DNA of 64,000 bases from Cyathus striatus (GCA_025738555.1 JAOVFP010000022.1:434001-498000); one strand, 5' to 3'; counted from the stretch's first letter, positions 12,471 through 22,896 are shown. The notes: generated by a model not told the origin, from the letters alone. Translations and numbers: made by a program.

Positions 12471-12574
12471 ATATTGTTGTTACATTAGAAACAGGCAATC
12501 ATGAGATAGATGATTGCGGCAATCATAAAACACTACATTTTTATGATCATATTGGCTAACACCACTCGAACTGT

Positions 12575-12837
12575 TGAGACGAAGTGTGGCTCATGGGGGT
12601 TGGGAACAATGTTAGAGTCACAGATAAGCCCCATCGATTAGCAATTGTTTTTGTGCACTATAGAAGCGATTGTGGCTACATATCATACACTGTTCTCGCT
12701 CGCTCAATAATATTAGCACCAATGTGTGAGTGATCAGACCATGAGGCTGGGTAATGGTCATGAGATACTATAGAACTATTATAAGCCCCATTGATAAGCA
12801 TTTATTTTTGTGCGCTACAGAGACATCACACATAATT
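12575..12837. other. Flank of foldback A, no gene
   Basis: No gene is seen. The phrase ATAAGCCCCAT...ATTTTTGTGC.CTA occurs twice (about 12623 and 12783), indicating an old tandem duplication. Confidence 0.35.
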
Positions 12838-13239
12838 TTAAAGTATGTGATGAGGTTCATGTGTCCATCCAATGTGCCTTGGTGAACTCATCAATCTGAG
12901 CGCTTGCCTTATTCTTTCCCAAAGTCCCAAGTCTTCCGTATTCTGCTTTTCCCTGACAGTCCATAGCTTGGAAATATCAGTGATTACTAATAGATCTGAT
13001 GCCTGGGCTACTGTGGATACCATTGTCGACCACTTCACGAGTTCAGCGCCACTATCACCACCTGTGGTATAAAAGAACAGGTATGTTGAGATAACAAAGA
13101 TTGAGATTAAAAGTGAGACTCGGGTTAAATGGGAGCGGAATATGAGGCCTATGAATAGGAGGGTGCTGGGAAGGGATTGTAGGAGCTGACAATAACGCTT
13201 GTTTTCATTGGTAGGCATGATATGGATAGTTGTTGGCAT
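12838..13239 (-). pseudogene. Probable wax-synthase-like membrane acyltransferase fragment
   Basis: A 133-residue minus-strand ORF. It has one or two hydrophobic segments (about residues 22-58), then ASDLLVITDISKLW, and ends GIGWTHEPHHIL. A hydrophobic N-terminus followed by a (R)GIGW..EP..I motif is typical of the N-terminal third of fungal wax-synthase-like and terpenoid O-acyltransferases, which are integral membrane enzymes acylating alcohols. The catalytic C-terminal part is absent: after the stop the sequence becomes anonymous, then the foldback element. Assignment rests on motif memory alone and is tentative. Confidence 0.4.
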
Positions 13240-14795
13240 AAAAAGCTAAATGAATGCTGCATGAGCGAAAGATGCTGTATGCGCTTAGCGAAGAGCTGAT
13301 CAAAGAGATTATCATTCAATGTGTACACTATATATATATACTAACTAGCTGTCCAGTATCAACTGAATTCAGGTTGATTGATCTGATGATTAATTTCGAG
13401 CCACCTTCTGAGGTGATGTGAAGTCACGGGTGTAGAGCATGAACGTAGAATCAGGAATGAAAGGGAAGTATATTCATACATCACTTCAACATACATTCTC
13501 ACCCATGCCCGCACTAGCCTTCTTCCATAACAGTACTCACTCCCCCCTCAGAACTAGACCACTCCAACCTCAACTGCAACATGCTCATGTGCGAATGGAT
13601 GTACACATGGTGCATGTAATTGTTGTTATCTTTGATATCATGTTGAGTCTTGAGAATCGGAAAAATCGGAAAATTGCGAAGTGAAGAGACCACTTGTTCA
13701 TGGGGACTCAAGGCCAGCAGGTAACCGTTCGCAGACAGGGCATGAGGACAGGACCTCGCCCTTTTGTGAGGAAGTTCCTGGAATGAAGACATAAATGCAC
13801 AGGGCTGGATAGTTGATGTACAGTGAGGTCAGTATCGTGTTGGTACATATATGCATGAAGGAAGGAAGAACAGGAGAACAGGAGAGCAAAGGGGGAGTGG
13901 AGTCTAGGAGGAAGGGTAATAGAAAATGGCGTAAAAAGGATATAGCGATTCCCTGCATACCTTGACAGTATCATTCAACTACCTAGCTTAGTTCACCGGT
14001 GCATCCCTATACAACTTCACCAGGGAAGCATAAAACTTTGTTCCCCCACTCCTTATTTCATTAGATAGAAATCTTCAATGAGTCGTTTGGATTTGGTCCA
14101 AGTGTGAGTACGAGTGTGGGCAGTGTGTGTTGGGAGGTGGTGGCAGTTCCTGTGGATTTACGAGGGTCTCCAAGTGCGAGTACAGGTGGAAGTGGTGTAC
14201 ATTGGGAGGTGGTGGCAGTTCCTGTAAGATTTACGAGAGTCTCCAAGTGTGAGTGCAAGTGGAAGTGGTGTGTATTGGGAGGTGGTGGTAGTTCCTGTGG
14301 ATTTACGAGAGTCAACATAATGGGACAAACTTCAAGCTGTACATACAAAGAAACCACCCAGCTAGGTGCAAAAGTATCCGGGAAATGGTGGGTAGAGCTG
14401 GGGAGGAGGGCGGTGACAGATATTAGTGAACATTGGAAACGGGTGACACAGTTGCAGGCGGACATTGACCAAGTGAGGTTGGGATATGAAGCTATGGGGG
14501 GTTGGCATTGAACATTGGTAGGTTGTTTGTATGAAAGAAGCAATGTGAAGGGTTTGGACTGATGCAATGTTGACGTGTGCTGACAGATGTAATGACAGGT
14601 AGTATTTTATGTATGTATGCAATTTATGCGTTCTAAATCATGAAAGTAACACGATTATAGCTATCAGCCACATGTAACACTATTATTATAGCTATCAACT
14701 GCATGCTTCAACCACATGTTACATGCATGCAACATTATATATACTAAGTACAGTTTTGATTTCTAACTTTCACTGCTCGGCACTATTTCTGCAAC
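13240..14795. repeat. Anonymous region with a 72-bp minisatellite
   Basis: From 14104 to 14310 a unit of about 72 bp (containing GGAGGTGGTGGCAGTTCCTG, TTTACGAG and GAGTGCAAGTGGAAGTGG) occurs three times. A plus-strand ORF of 135 residues crosses it and ends with a helical stretch (WWVELGRRAVTDISEHWKR); I do not recognise it. Nothing else is supported between 13240 and 14100, nor between 14520 and the KDZ start. Confidence 0.4.
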
Positions 14796-15863
14796 ATGGC
14801 TCCGAAGCGACATCATGATGGTTCCCCAGTAGCCGAAACATCAAACACTAACCAGAAGCGGTCATGGTGCTCATCAATTGCCAGAATGACAACTACTAGC
14901 TCAATCCAGTTCTGAACTGTTGTGCGTCCTCGAACATCAACATGTCATAATACTACTGGGGATAAGTCCAATCAATCAAATCAGGAACCCAGTACCTCGC
15001 ATAGAACATCTCACATTACATCAATTACAATTGAGGATCATCAAGGCAAGAGAATATTAAAGAAGGAGTCACAGAGGGAGCACAAAGTTGAAAATACTCG
15101 AAATGAGGAAACAATAACACAGAATACAGATCAATTGTCTAACTTACATGAAAACCAGTGCCATGACAATGAAGAACAATTACATCAGCTACATGAAAGC
15201 CAGTTTCACAATAATGAAGACTCCACCCCAATTATGCAAAACCCAGACTCAGCTTTTAAAGCAAAGCAGAAGCGCAATTAAAAGTCTGCTGTCAGAATAT
15301 AGTTATTAATGTGATAAATTTCCATGAACTAACCTAACAAACTTTGTAGGAAAAGCTGAAAGAATGGACAAAGTATCAGGATGAATTGCTAGATGAGCTC
15401 CTTTGCCATGATGGCAAGGGCGATTGTGCAAGTGATGACAAATGTGCAGTATGCAAAAAAGAAAATGGATTTTATAAATGCAGAGATTGTTTCTGTGGTG
15501 GTTTATTGCAATGCAGAAAATGTATTGTAAAAGGGCATGCACAGTTACCACTTCATCGAATTGAGGTGAGATAAAACCCATAATTAATTTAATAATATGT
15601 TTAAATTAGAGTTTAAATTATCTAGAAATGGAATAACTTTTATTTTGAAAAGGACTCCTTGAAAAATCTTGGACGTCATATCCAGCTTGAACATAGGGGA
15701 TCAGTTTGTCCAAACCCAGCTGGTAATCCTATTGAATTAGTGGTTGTTGACACTAGTGGACTTCATCGTGTTTCATTATCATTCTGTGATTGTGGAACAA
15801 AAATATTTCCTAAATATGCACAACTGATACATGCTGGTTGGTTTCCAGCAAGCTTTGTCAAGC
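14796..15863 (+). pseudogene. KDZ1 transposase, N-terminal part with CxC2 cysteine cluster
   Basis: The likely start MAPKRHHDGSP is at 14796. An in-frame TGA lies at 14913-14915, and a TAA at 15279 ends the Ser/Asn/Gln-rich first exon. A later exon (about 15350-15565) carries CHDGKGDC, CAVCKKENGFYKCRDC and LLQCRKCIVKGH. After a short GTGAGA...TCTAG intron comes NLGRHIQLEHRG, CPNP and CDCGTKIFPKY. This spaced Cys/His arrangement is the CxC2-like cluster that accompanies KDZ transposases and probably binds zinc. The exon is cut at 15863 by the gypsy 3' LTR and resumes at 22902. The element cannot encode a full protein as it stands. Confidence 0.85.
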
Positions 15864-16509
15864 TGTCACGACCGTGCCCCTAGCCTGACTTGGCGGCGGA
15901 GTATGAGAGAGTGACTGCGGAGAAGCAAGGGGTGAGTGTAAGACGAAAGCGGAGAATGATAACTCAGGGGGTAGGACTTCGGCTTCAGCTTATGTGCTGC
16001 GCCCCTGGGATTCCCGGTCCTGGATTTCGGAGTAAGGGCAAGCCCTTCGGAGAAGATGAGAGACGGAAGATGAGAGTTGTAACTCAAGTCAGACGAAAGG
16101 GTGAGGACATAGTTCAATACAAAACTAAAGTCTAAGTACAAATCAAGTACTACTTAAATACTAGAGACTCGGAGTAAGTAAAGGCCGCTGGCCTTGGTCA
16201 GGGTAGGCATACATAGAATGAAGACTATAACTAATTAAACATAATAAAACGCGTCAGAGAAGTGAGCGCGTATGGCGGTGTAAAGTAAAACTGATAGTGG
16301 CACACTTAAGAATGATAAGTGACTCACTATGAGATGTATACTACATTACTGAGGGGATAGCTCAGTAGAACAGAAGAAAGGAAACAAGAGTAATCTATGT
16401 ACAGTAATCAGTATTGTAATACTAAGAGCGTAAGCAAGGTTCGGAGTAAGCAAAGGAAAAGGCGGAGTAAAGCATAGGAGTCCAGAGGTAGGCGATATGG
16501 AATATGACA
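15864..16509 (-). repeat. 3' LTR of the gypsy element
   Basis: 646 bp, in plus orientation from TGTCACGACCG to GGAATATGACA. It differs from its partner at four positions, each TG or CA here where the other LTR has CG. Confidence 0.95.
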
Positions 16510-16524
16510 GTATTCCCCCCTTAA
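16510..16524 (-). promoter_or_regulatory. Polypurine tract next to the 3' LTR
   Basis: On the minus strand the LTR is preceded by TTAAGGGGGGAATAC. A purine run here is the expected primer site for plus-strand DNA synthesis during reverse transcription. Confidence 0.7.
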
Positions 16525-16546
16525 GGCCGAGCCCTCGAGGCCTGAG

Positions 16547-16694
16547 CACGTGATCGAAACAATAAGCTTTCGAAATTTGATTGGCGTTTTGACATCAGGT
16601 CTGGATATATAAAGGTCAGCCGTGGTGGAGAAAATCAAACCCATCTTTTACCCCGTTACAACAACAACAACTTAACACGTGATCGCTTTAAACA
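16547..16694 (+). promoter_or_regulatory. Promoter of the antisense accessory gene
   Basis: Plus strand, opposite to gag-pol. TATATAAAG lies at 16606-16614, about 80 bp before the ATG at 16695. The 10-mer CACGTGATCG, which contains an E-box, occurs twice (16547-16556 and 16676-16685). A short CAACAACAAC leader precedes the ATG. These are ordinary fungal pol II promoter features and support separate transcription of the gene. Confidence 0.6.
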
Positions 16695-17773
16695 ATGTCT
16701 TCCACTCTGCAATCGAACGAAGACCCAACGCGCGAGGAGAAGCTTAGGCTACTCCTACACAAACGAGCGGAGTTAGAAGCTCTCGAGAAGGAGTTGAGGG
16801 GCGAGAAGGTGGAGAAGCAGGGAGCCGAGAAGGAAGGGACAGAGGGTGAGGCGGAGAAGGAAGATGTAATGGAAGTGGATGAGGGAGACCGACGATTGGA
16901 GGCGGTACGAGAAAAGAAACGTAAGCAGGAAGAAACAAAGGCGAGGGTCGCCCAAACAATGGCACGACTAACTGGTCGCCCAGTGGAGGAAATGACAAAG
17001 AGGGAGGTTAGACCGGCCTCGCACCCGGAGTATGAGACGACGGTAGCAAGGTTGGGAATAATGTCATTTAGTCCAGAGTGGTTGGAAAGGTGTGGAGAAG
17101 ACCAAGACGGCCGCGGATAAGAAAGAGAAAGAGGCCTACGTTTTACCCAAGGTCCCCTGCAACATTTGCAGTAAGCTGAACAGGGAGTGTTTGCTGGACC
17201 TCGAGTAAGTTGTTCGTTTCTTTTTTGGAGTTGTTCTGACTTGCTCCTAGGGGAAAGAAGATGAACCACAAGGCGTGTGAGGCGTGTTGGACGAAGAAGG
17301 GGAGATGCGAAAACGAGGGAATAATGTGGGGGACTGTAGTCCCGGGGAACGCAGAGGAGCGGAGAATTGGTCTGGAGAAGATGAAGACCAGTGGTGTGGG
17401 GCAGGAGAAGCTGGTGGAGGAGTTGCAGATGCAACTGGCGGTGGCGAGGTTGGAGTTAGAGGTCGCGGAGAAACAGGCGGATGAATTGTGGACCAAGGGG
17501 AAGATGTTTGACACTGAGTGCAAGATTCTGAGGGACCAGCTGTATCTAGCGGAGAATGAGCGCGACAAGCTGGCGCTTCAGCTCAACTCCGGGAACCCCT
17601 TATCGGACATGCTGATGGAGGCCTTGGGGAGAAATGTCAACATGCACATGGAGTTGATGGGAACATTGAATAGGTTGATGACGACCACACAGGCGGCAGA
17701 GGAGGGTACTCCGGCAGAGACTAATGAGTCTGGGAGTAACGAAGAGGAGGAACAAGAGGAAGACGAAGAGTAG
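16695..17773 (+). CDS. Antisense accessory protein: Zn2Cys6-like cluster, coiled coil, acidic tail
   Basis: This gene runs against gag-pol between the integrase stop and the 3' LTR. Exon 1 (from 16695) encodes an Arg/Glu/Lys-rich helical region (REEKLRLLLHKRAELEALEK). Its frame closes at 17120, and the reading continues one frame over (KTKTAADKKEKEAYVLPK), so a short intron or a frameshift lies at about 17030-17100. Next comes PCNICSKLNREC, a clear intron (GTAAGT...CTCCTAG, 17205-17250), then CEACWTKKGRC. Together these give CX2CX6C-X13-CX2CX6C, close to the fungal binuclear zinc cluster but with a slightly long linker. After it are about 70 residues of heptad-like coiled coil and a Glu/Asp tail. 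A DNA-binding regulator or nucleic-acid chaperone is plausible; function is inferred only. Confidence 0.65.
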
Positions 17774-18066
17774 TGTACAGTAGGCGGTAAAAAATGTATA
17801 TACTTGTTTTTTGTTGACTTAAATGATTTTTTGGAGCAAGGAGAACGAAAAGTAAGAGTAAACAGTAAGACGGAGTAAAGAGAAACACCTTAGGAGAAAA
17901 CCAATACAACTCCGTACTTCCACTCTCAGCCCACCTCGTTAAGTATGCAAAGTGACGAATCAGCTATGCTTATCAAACGTGCGTCAATCTTCAACCTTTG
18001 GTCAAGAAGACGGATACGGATATACAAGAAACTATAGCGGAGAAACGAAAATGTAAGCGGAGAAGT

Positions 18067-19692
18067 CTATGTAACAGGAGTAGAAGGATTAGGCTTATTG
18101 GGATAATGAGTGTGAAATTCCTCTATGAGCTCTGTAGCATGTTCTACTTCGGTGGCAGCCAACCAAGTGAGTTCTTCGTCGGTTCCTTCATAACCAGTCC
18201 ATCGGACTAAGTAGCGAAGAGGGCATTTCTTGAACCGGCGATCTAGCTTGGAGTCGCAGATTTCACTGATCTCGAACTCGATATCTCTGTCGATTTCCAC
18301 AGGGGGAGGCGGAGGTATCTCTCGACCAGGAATGGTGTTTTCAACTGCGGGCTCGAGCATAGAGACATGGAATACAGGGTGTACAGCTCGGAAATTGGAA
18401 GGGAGTCTAAGGGTGCGGGAGTGGGTACCAGTTTCGGCAATGATCTCGAAGGGACCGTAATACTTTTCAGCCAATTTCTTGGAAGGGCGAGTGGTGTTAA
18501 AGAACTTAGCACAGAAGAAGGCTTTGGTTCCAACTTTGAACTCTGGGGCAGGCAAGCGACGGTTGTCTGCTCCGACCTGATAGTGCTTCTGAGCAAGTGC
18601 TATTTCGGCCTTGAGGTTTTCATGAAGTTCCTGGAGGTCCACGGCGTAGTCCCTAGCATGAACGGATGTAACATCGCATTCAGGGTAGACCATGATCTGT
18701 GGATGATAACCCTTATTGGTGAAGAAAGGAGTCGTATTAGTGGTTGAGCTCAGTGTATTGTTATACGCGAACTCAGCGATGGGGAGGAGATCAGCCCAGT
18801 TGTCCTGCTGGTAATTGCAGTAAATGCGGAGGTACTGTTCTAAGACTTGGTTAATGCGTTCAGTTTGTCCGTCACCTTCTGGATGGTATCCGGAGGTAAA
18901 GTGTAGGTTGATGTCGAGAACCTTACCAAGAGACCGGAAGAAGTGGGAGACGAACTCCGAACCATGATCGGAGGTAATGTGGCTGGGAACACCGTGCTTA
19001 GAGAATACGTGCATGACAAAGAGCTTAGCGAGCTGGGCGGAGGTAATGGTGTTATGGCAAGGGATGAATATAGCTTGCTTGCTAAGGCAGTCAACAATAA
19101 CTAGGATTGAATTGTACTTATCAAATCCAGAGATGGGAAGCGTTTCAATGAAGTCCATAGATATAGAGTTCCATGGGCGCTCCGGAATAGGGAGTTGCTT
19201 CAAGGTACTGTAGGGACGGTGACGCTGTGGTTTAGACCGTAAGCAGATGGTGCAAGACTTACAATAGTCCTTGACATAAGTACGGAGTCCAGGCCAAGTA
19301 TATTCCCGTCGAATATTATCCAAGGTCTTGTTCTGACCAGGATGTCCGGCAAGTAAATGGTCATGTTTGTACTGGACAACGCGAAGGTGGAGAGAATTGT
19401 CATCTGGAACATAAATCCGGTTGTCGAGGCGGAGTAAGCCATCTGAACCGACAGACCAACGATTAGTGGGATTGCGAAGGTGGATAGATGCGACAGTGTC
19501 TAGGGGTTGGGCAGTGAGGATGTCGCGGTGGAGTTGCTCAACATCCATAATGATGCTGGCACGGAGAACAGGATGAAGGAGTGTGGTGGCATGGATAGAG
19601 GCAATGAGCTGTTCTTGGGTAAAAACAGGGCGAAAATTGTGCGGATTGACTTTGGCATAGTCGTTATTCCCCCCTTTAGGGTAGACGTCCCA
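18067..19692 (-). CDS. gypsy integrase with C-terminal chromodomain
   Basis: This part of pol inserts the cDNA into the genome. It is in the same frame as RT-RNase H, separated by the TGA at 19693. The HHCC zinc-binding region is visible (HDHLLAGHPGQNKTL ... CKSCTIC). The DDE core shows SMDFIETLP, TSDHGSEF and GYHPEGDGQTERINQVLEQYLR. After a GPFEI region comes PLRYLVRWTGYE..EELTW, a chromodomain with its aromatic positions, which would direct integration to heterochromatin marked by H3K9 methylation. The C-terminus HYPNKPNPSTPVT is followed by a normal stop. This half looks intact. Confidence 0.93.
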   Translation of the reverse strand, partial: WDVYPKGGNNDYAKVNPHNFRPVFTQEQLIASIHATTLLHPVLRASIIMDVEQLHRDILTAQPLDTVASIHLRNPTNRWSVGSDGLLRLDNRIYVPDDNSLHLRVVQYKHDHLLAGHPGQNKTLDNIRREYTWPGLRTYVKDYCKSCTICLRSKPQRHRPYSTLKQLPIPERPWNSISMDFIETLPISGFDKYNSILVIVDCLSKQAIFIPCHNTITSAQLAKLFVMHVFSKHGVPSHITSDHGSEFVSHFFRSLGKVLDINLHFTSGYHPEGDGQTERINQVLEQYLRIYCNYQQDNWADLLPIAEFAYNNTLSSTTNTTPFFTNKGYHPQIMVYPECDVTSVHARDYAVDLQELHENLKAEIALAQKHYQVGADNRRLPAPEFKVGTKAFFCAKFFNTTRPSKKLAEKYYGPFEIIAETGTHSRTLRLPSNFRAVHPVFHVSMLEPAVENTIPGREIPPPPPVEIDRDIEFEISEICDSKLDRRFKKCPLRYLVRWTGYEGTDEELTWLAATEVEHATELIEEFHTHYPNKPNPSTPVT

Positions 19693-20920
19693 TCATCTAG
19701 TTAAAGCGTCAGGTTTCGCACCAAGTTTCCCTGGGCGGAAACGAATAACCAGATTGAACTGAGACAGGTACTCTGACCAACGAGCCTGACGGCGAGTGAG
19801 GATCTTGGTGGTGGAGAAATACTCTAAGTTTTTATGGTCAGTGACCACATCAACCGGAGTACCAGAACCTTCCAAGTAGTGTCGCCAGACACGAAAAGCT
19901 TCAAAAATAGCCAGGAGTTCCTTGTCGTGGGTGTCGTAATTCAGTTCAGGAGCGGTGAAGGTATGGGAATGGAACGCAATGGGGTGAATATCGCCATCGT
20001 CAGCGACAATAGAGAGGATTGCTCCGAGGGCATAGTCGGAGGCGTCAGTCTCTACAATGATCTGGGCATCAGGGACCCAATGAGTGAGTACAGGGGCTGT
20101 AGTGAAGGCGTCCTTAAGTTTCTCGAACGCCGAACGGCAAGCCGGAGAAAAGTCCCACTTCAAACCCTTGCAGGTAAGATGAGTGAGTGGCACTACTATA
20201 TCGGAGTAGTGCTGGATAAAGCGCCTATAGAAGTTGGCAAACCCAAGGAAAGACTGAACGTCTTTAACCTTCTTAGGTGTGAGGCCGCCCGGAGAAAGGA
20301 CGTAACCTAAGTACTCAACAGATTCAGTGTGGAATTCACACATGTCTGCTCGGGCATAGAGCCCATGTTGGCATAAACGCTTGAGGACTTCTTTAACGTG
20401 CCGTTTGTGCTCCTCGAGACTATCAGAGTAGATTAGTATATCGTCAAGGTAGACTGTAACGCACACATCGAGCATGTCCTTGAAGATGTCATTCATGAAA
20501 CATTGGAAAGCCGCAGGTGCATTGGTAAGTCCAAACGGCATAACTAGCCATTCAAACGAGCCATAGCGAGTGCAAAAAGCAGTCTTCCATTCATCTCCAT
20601 CAGCGATGCGGACTAAGTGGTAAGCGTGGCGGAGATCGATCTTTGTGTAGATTCTAGCCTTGCGAGGAGAGTCAAGGAGGTCGGAAATAAGGGGAAGGGG
20701 ATATTGATCCTTTTTGGAGATTGCATTAAGCCCATGGAAATCGACACAAAGTCGAAGGGATCCATCTTTCTTCTGGACAAAGAGCACTGGTGCTCCGTGT
20801 GGAGAACGAGAAGGATGAATGAAGCCAATCCGGAGATGTTCGTCGATGAACTCTCGTAGAGAGGCCAACTCGGACTGCGAGAGTGAATATACAGTACCGA
20901 CTGGAGGAGACGTACCTTCC
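19693..20920 (-). pseudogene. gypsy reverse transcriptase and RNase H (N-terminally truncated)
   Basis: RT begins abruptly with EGTSPPVGTVYSLSQSE; protease and the RT N-terminus are missing. The RT palm is complete (GSLRLCVDF, YPLPLI, YLDDILIYS with the catalytic YLDD). RNase H follows with VETDASDYALGA, ELNYDTHDKELLAI and VVTDHKNLEYF. The ORF ends at TGA (19693-19695) directly after PDALTR; related elements have an Arg-Trp at this point, so CGA to TGA is the simplest explanation. Downstream codons remain open into integrase. Confidence 0.92.
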
Positions 20921-22196
20921 TGCCACAGTAGTATGCCGAGTTGAGGGCAGCATTGTCCCAAGGCAAGAGGGCTGCATACTCATTAAACTTGATCTCGTAT
21001 ATAGTGAGACGCTGGTTATCCTCCATGTGGAGGGAGAATATGCGGATTTCAGCCTCACCAACAGGGTTGGTATGGCCGAAATGAGTACGGAGGAGCTGAA
21101 TGAAGTAGCCCCATGAATCCATCCACGGCTCGTATGCATCATCATCGAGATGAGTGGCAAACAGATTGCTTGCTGAGCCACGGAGGAAAGTCAACGCGTA
21201 GTTGACTTTAGATGCGTCGTCCGGGTACAACTGGGGGTTGTTCTGGAACACCAAGCGGACTTGCGTAATGAAGGGCTCCAGTTTAAGCGTGTTGGAGCCG
21301 TCGAAGTTGTCTGGCTGGTTAACCTTCTTCTCCCGAACGGGAGGAGGAGGTGGTGGAGGTGGTGGTGGCAGGGCAAAATAACCCACCACAGAGGCCACCA
21401 TTTCCAGGATTTCATCCTGGGTGAAATTGTAGTGGGGTCTTGCAGTTGGGCGATGAGGGTCGCGGTAGGGGCCCCTGGAGGGAGGCCTTGAAGGAGGTTC
21501 CGAGGGAGAATTGGAGGGGGGATTAGAGGGAGGACCTCCGGGGCCATTTGGTCCGCCAGGACCATTGCCACCGGCACCTGCCTGCTCATCATCGTCCCCT
21601 TGATCGTCGTCTCCTTGATCATCATCTCCAGAACCGTTACCATCATCTCCGGAGTCATCACCATCATCTCCAGCATCGTCTAGAGGTGCACCATTTCCAA
21701 CTCCGGCAGAATTTCCAACTCCGGCAGAATTGCCAGCGGAGGAAGGTGGTAGTAGAGGAAGTCCTCCACTGCCTGAAGCTACAGGCTGTTGGGCAGGTGG
21801 TGAATGGGCTGTGGGTGTTTGCTGCTGGCATGCAGCTACACCTTCTGGAGGTAGTTGAGTATCCACTGGTTCTATGGATGCAGTGGGGGTAAGGGTGGGG
21901 TCGTAAGGAACGCTCAATGGAATTGGGCGTGGAGCGTGCAATTGATTGCTGTGAACCGGCTGAAGTTCACAAGCTGCACGATGAGTGGAGGTAATTCCTC
22001 CAGAGACGAGAGCACTAGCTGAGGGTGGGGCGTTCCGCCGAGAGAGAGGCAGAGCAGAGTCAACATGACGAGGCGTGTTAGCTGCGTTACATTCACGGGC
22101 TTGCTGAGCAACTAGACGATTGCTACGGCGCACATCGTTTTGCTGTTGTTCATGGCTCCTAGCATGTGCAGTCTGAGTCTGCGTGCGGGTAGCCAT
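20921..22196 (-). pseudogene. gypsy gag, C-terminally deleted
   Basis: The start MATRTQTQTAHAR at 22196 is preferred over the upstream ATG. The N-terminal half is low complexity with Pro/Gly/Asp-rich repeats and a run of ten prolines. The capsid-like gag domain follows (QPDNFDGSN, KLEPFITQV, YALTFLRGSA, TIYEIKFNEYAALLPWDNAALNSAYY). It then breaks at about 20920 and runs out of frame into RT coding sequence. The end of capsid, the CCHC zinc knuckle and the protease are absent. This is an internal deletion, not a frameshift, because the missing domains are nowhere in the element. Confidence 0.88.
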
Positions 22197-22250
22197 GAGA
22201 GAAAGAAAGGCGTTATGAGAAGAGGAATCCAAGGTGGTAGTTTCGTATAC

Positions 22251-22896
22251 TGTCACGACCGTGCCCCTAGCCTGACTTGGCGGCGGAGTATGAGAGAGTG
22301 ACTGCGGAGAAGCAAGGGGTGAGTGTAAGACGAAAGCGGAGAATGATAACTCAGGGGGTAGGACTTCGGCTTCAGCTTATGTGCTGCGCCCCTGGGATTC
22401 CCGGTCCTGGATTTCGGAGTAAGGGCAAGCCCTTCGGAGAAGACGAGAGACGGAAGATGAGAGTTGTAACTCAAGTCAGACGAAAGGGTGAGGACATAGT
22501 TCAATACAAAACTAAAGTCTAAGTACAAATCAAGTACTACTTAAATACTAGAGACTCGGAGTAAGTAAAGGCCGCTGGCCTTGGTCAGGGTAGGCATACA
22601 TAGAATGAAGACTATAACTAATTAAACATAATAAAACGCGTCAGAGAAGTGAGCGCGTATGGCGGTGTAAAGTAAAACTGATAGTGGCGCACTTAAGAAT
22701 GATAAGTGACTCACTATGAGATGTATACTACATTACTGAGGGGATAGCTCAGTAGAACAGAAGAAAGGAAACAAGAGTAATCTATGTACAGTAATCAGTA
22801 TTGTAATACTAAGAGCGTAAGCAAGGTTCGGAGTAAGCAAAGGAAAAGGCGGAGTAAAGCATAGGAGTCCGGAGGTAGGCGATACGGAATATGACA
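22251..22896 (-). repeat. 5' LTR of the gypsy element
   Basis: 646 bp, near-identical to 15864-16509. It retains CG at the four differing positions. Transcription of gag-pol would start within it and proceed leftwards. Confidence 0.95.

Larger units (their letters stand above)
8233..12568. mobile_element. Complete foldback-type transposon, copy A (4,336 bp)
   Basis: The left end is CATGAGTGTTAGCC and the right end is GGCTAACACCACTCG, with the inner terminal repeat (TGTTAGCCAAT.TGATCATAAAA) continuing on both sides. The flanking direct repeat is AACTGT (8227-8232 and 12569-12574), or 7 bp if one terminal base is assigned differently. Each arm has two layers: an array of a 64-bp unit, then a CpG-rich minisatellite. 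The whole order is repeated in reverse on the other side, so the two arms can fold on each other. The 1.4 kb centre has no credible ORF. This matches the architecture of foldback elements; the transposase source is unknown. Related ends occur at 28.2, 48.6 and 51.76 kb. Confidence 0.85.
15864..22896 (-). mobile_element. Complete chromodomain Ty3/gypsy retrotransposon (7,033 bp)
   Basis: Two 646-bp LTRs begin TG and end CA (15864-16509 and 22251-22896). The target duplication is CAAGC (15859-15863 and 22897-22901). The sense strand is minus. Order from the 5' LTR: gag, RT, RNase H, integrase with C-terminal chromodomain, antisense accessory gene, polypurine tract, 3' LTR. An integrase chromodomain places it among the chromoviruses. 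I see only four differences between the LTRs, all at CpG sites, so insertion was recent relative to the rest of the window. The copy is defective: sequence from late gag to early RT is deleted and pol has one stop. Confidence 0.95.

Noticed and set aside
16688..17434. 248-residue minus-strand ORF in the gypsy element
   Set aside because: It lies antisense to the accessory gene and is Ser/Pro/Leu-rich shadow translation of Glu/Lys-rich codons. The plus-strand gene has a promoter, a clean intron and a Cys motif.
20613..20920. C-terminal extension of the gag ORF past 20920
   Set aside because: This part reads RT coding sequence out of frame (for example MDPFDFVS over the RT GSLRLCVDF region). 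It exists only because of the deletion junction.
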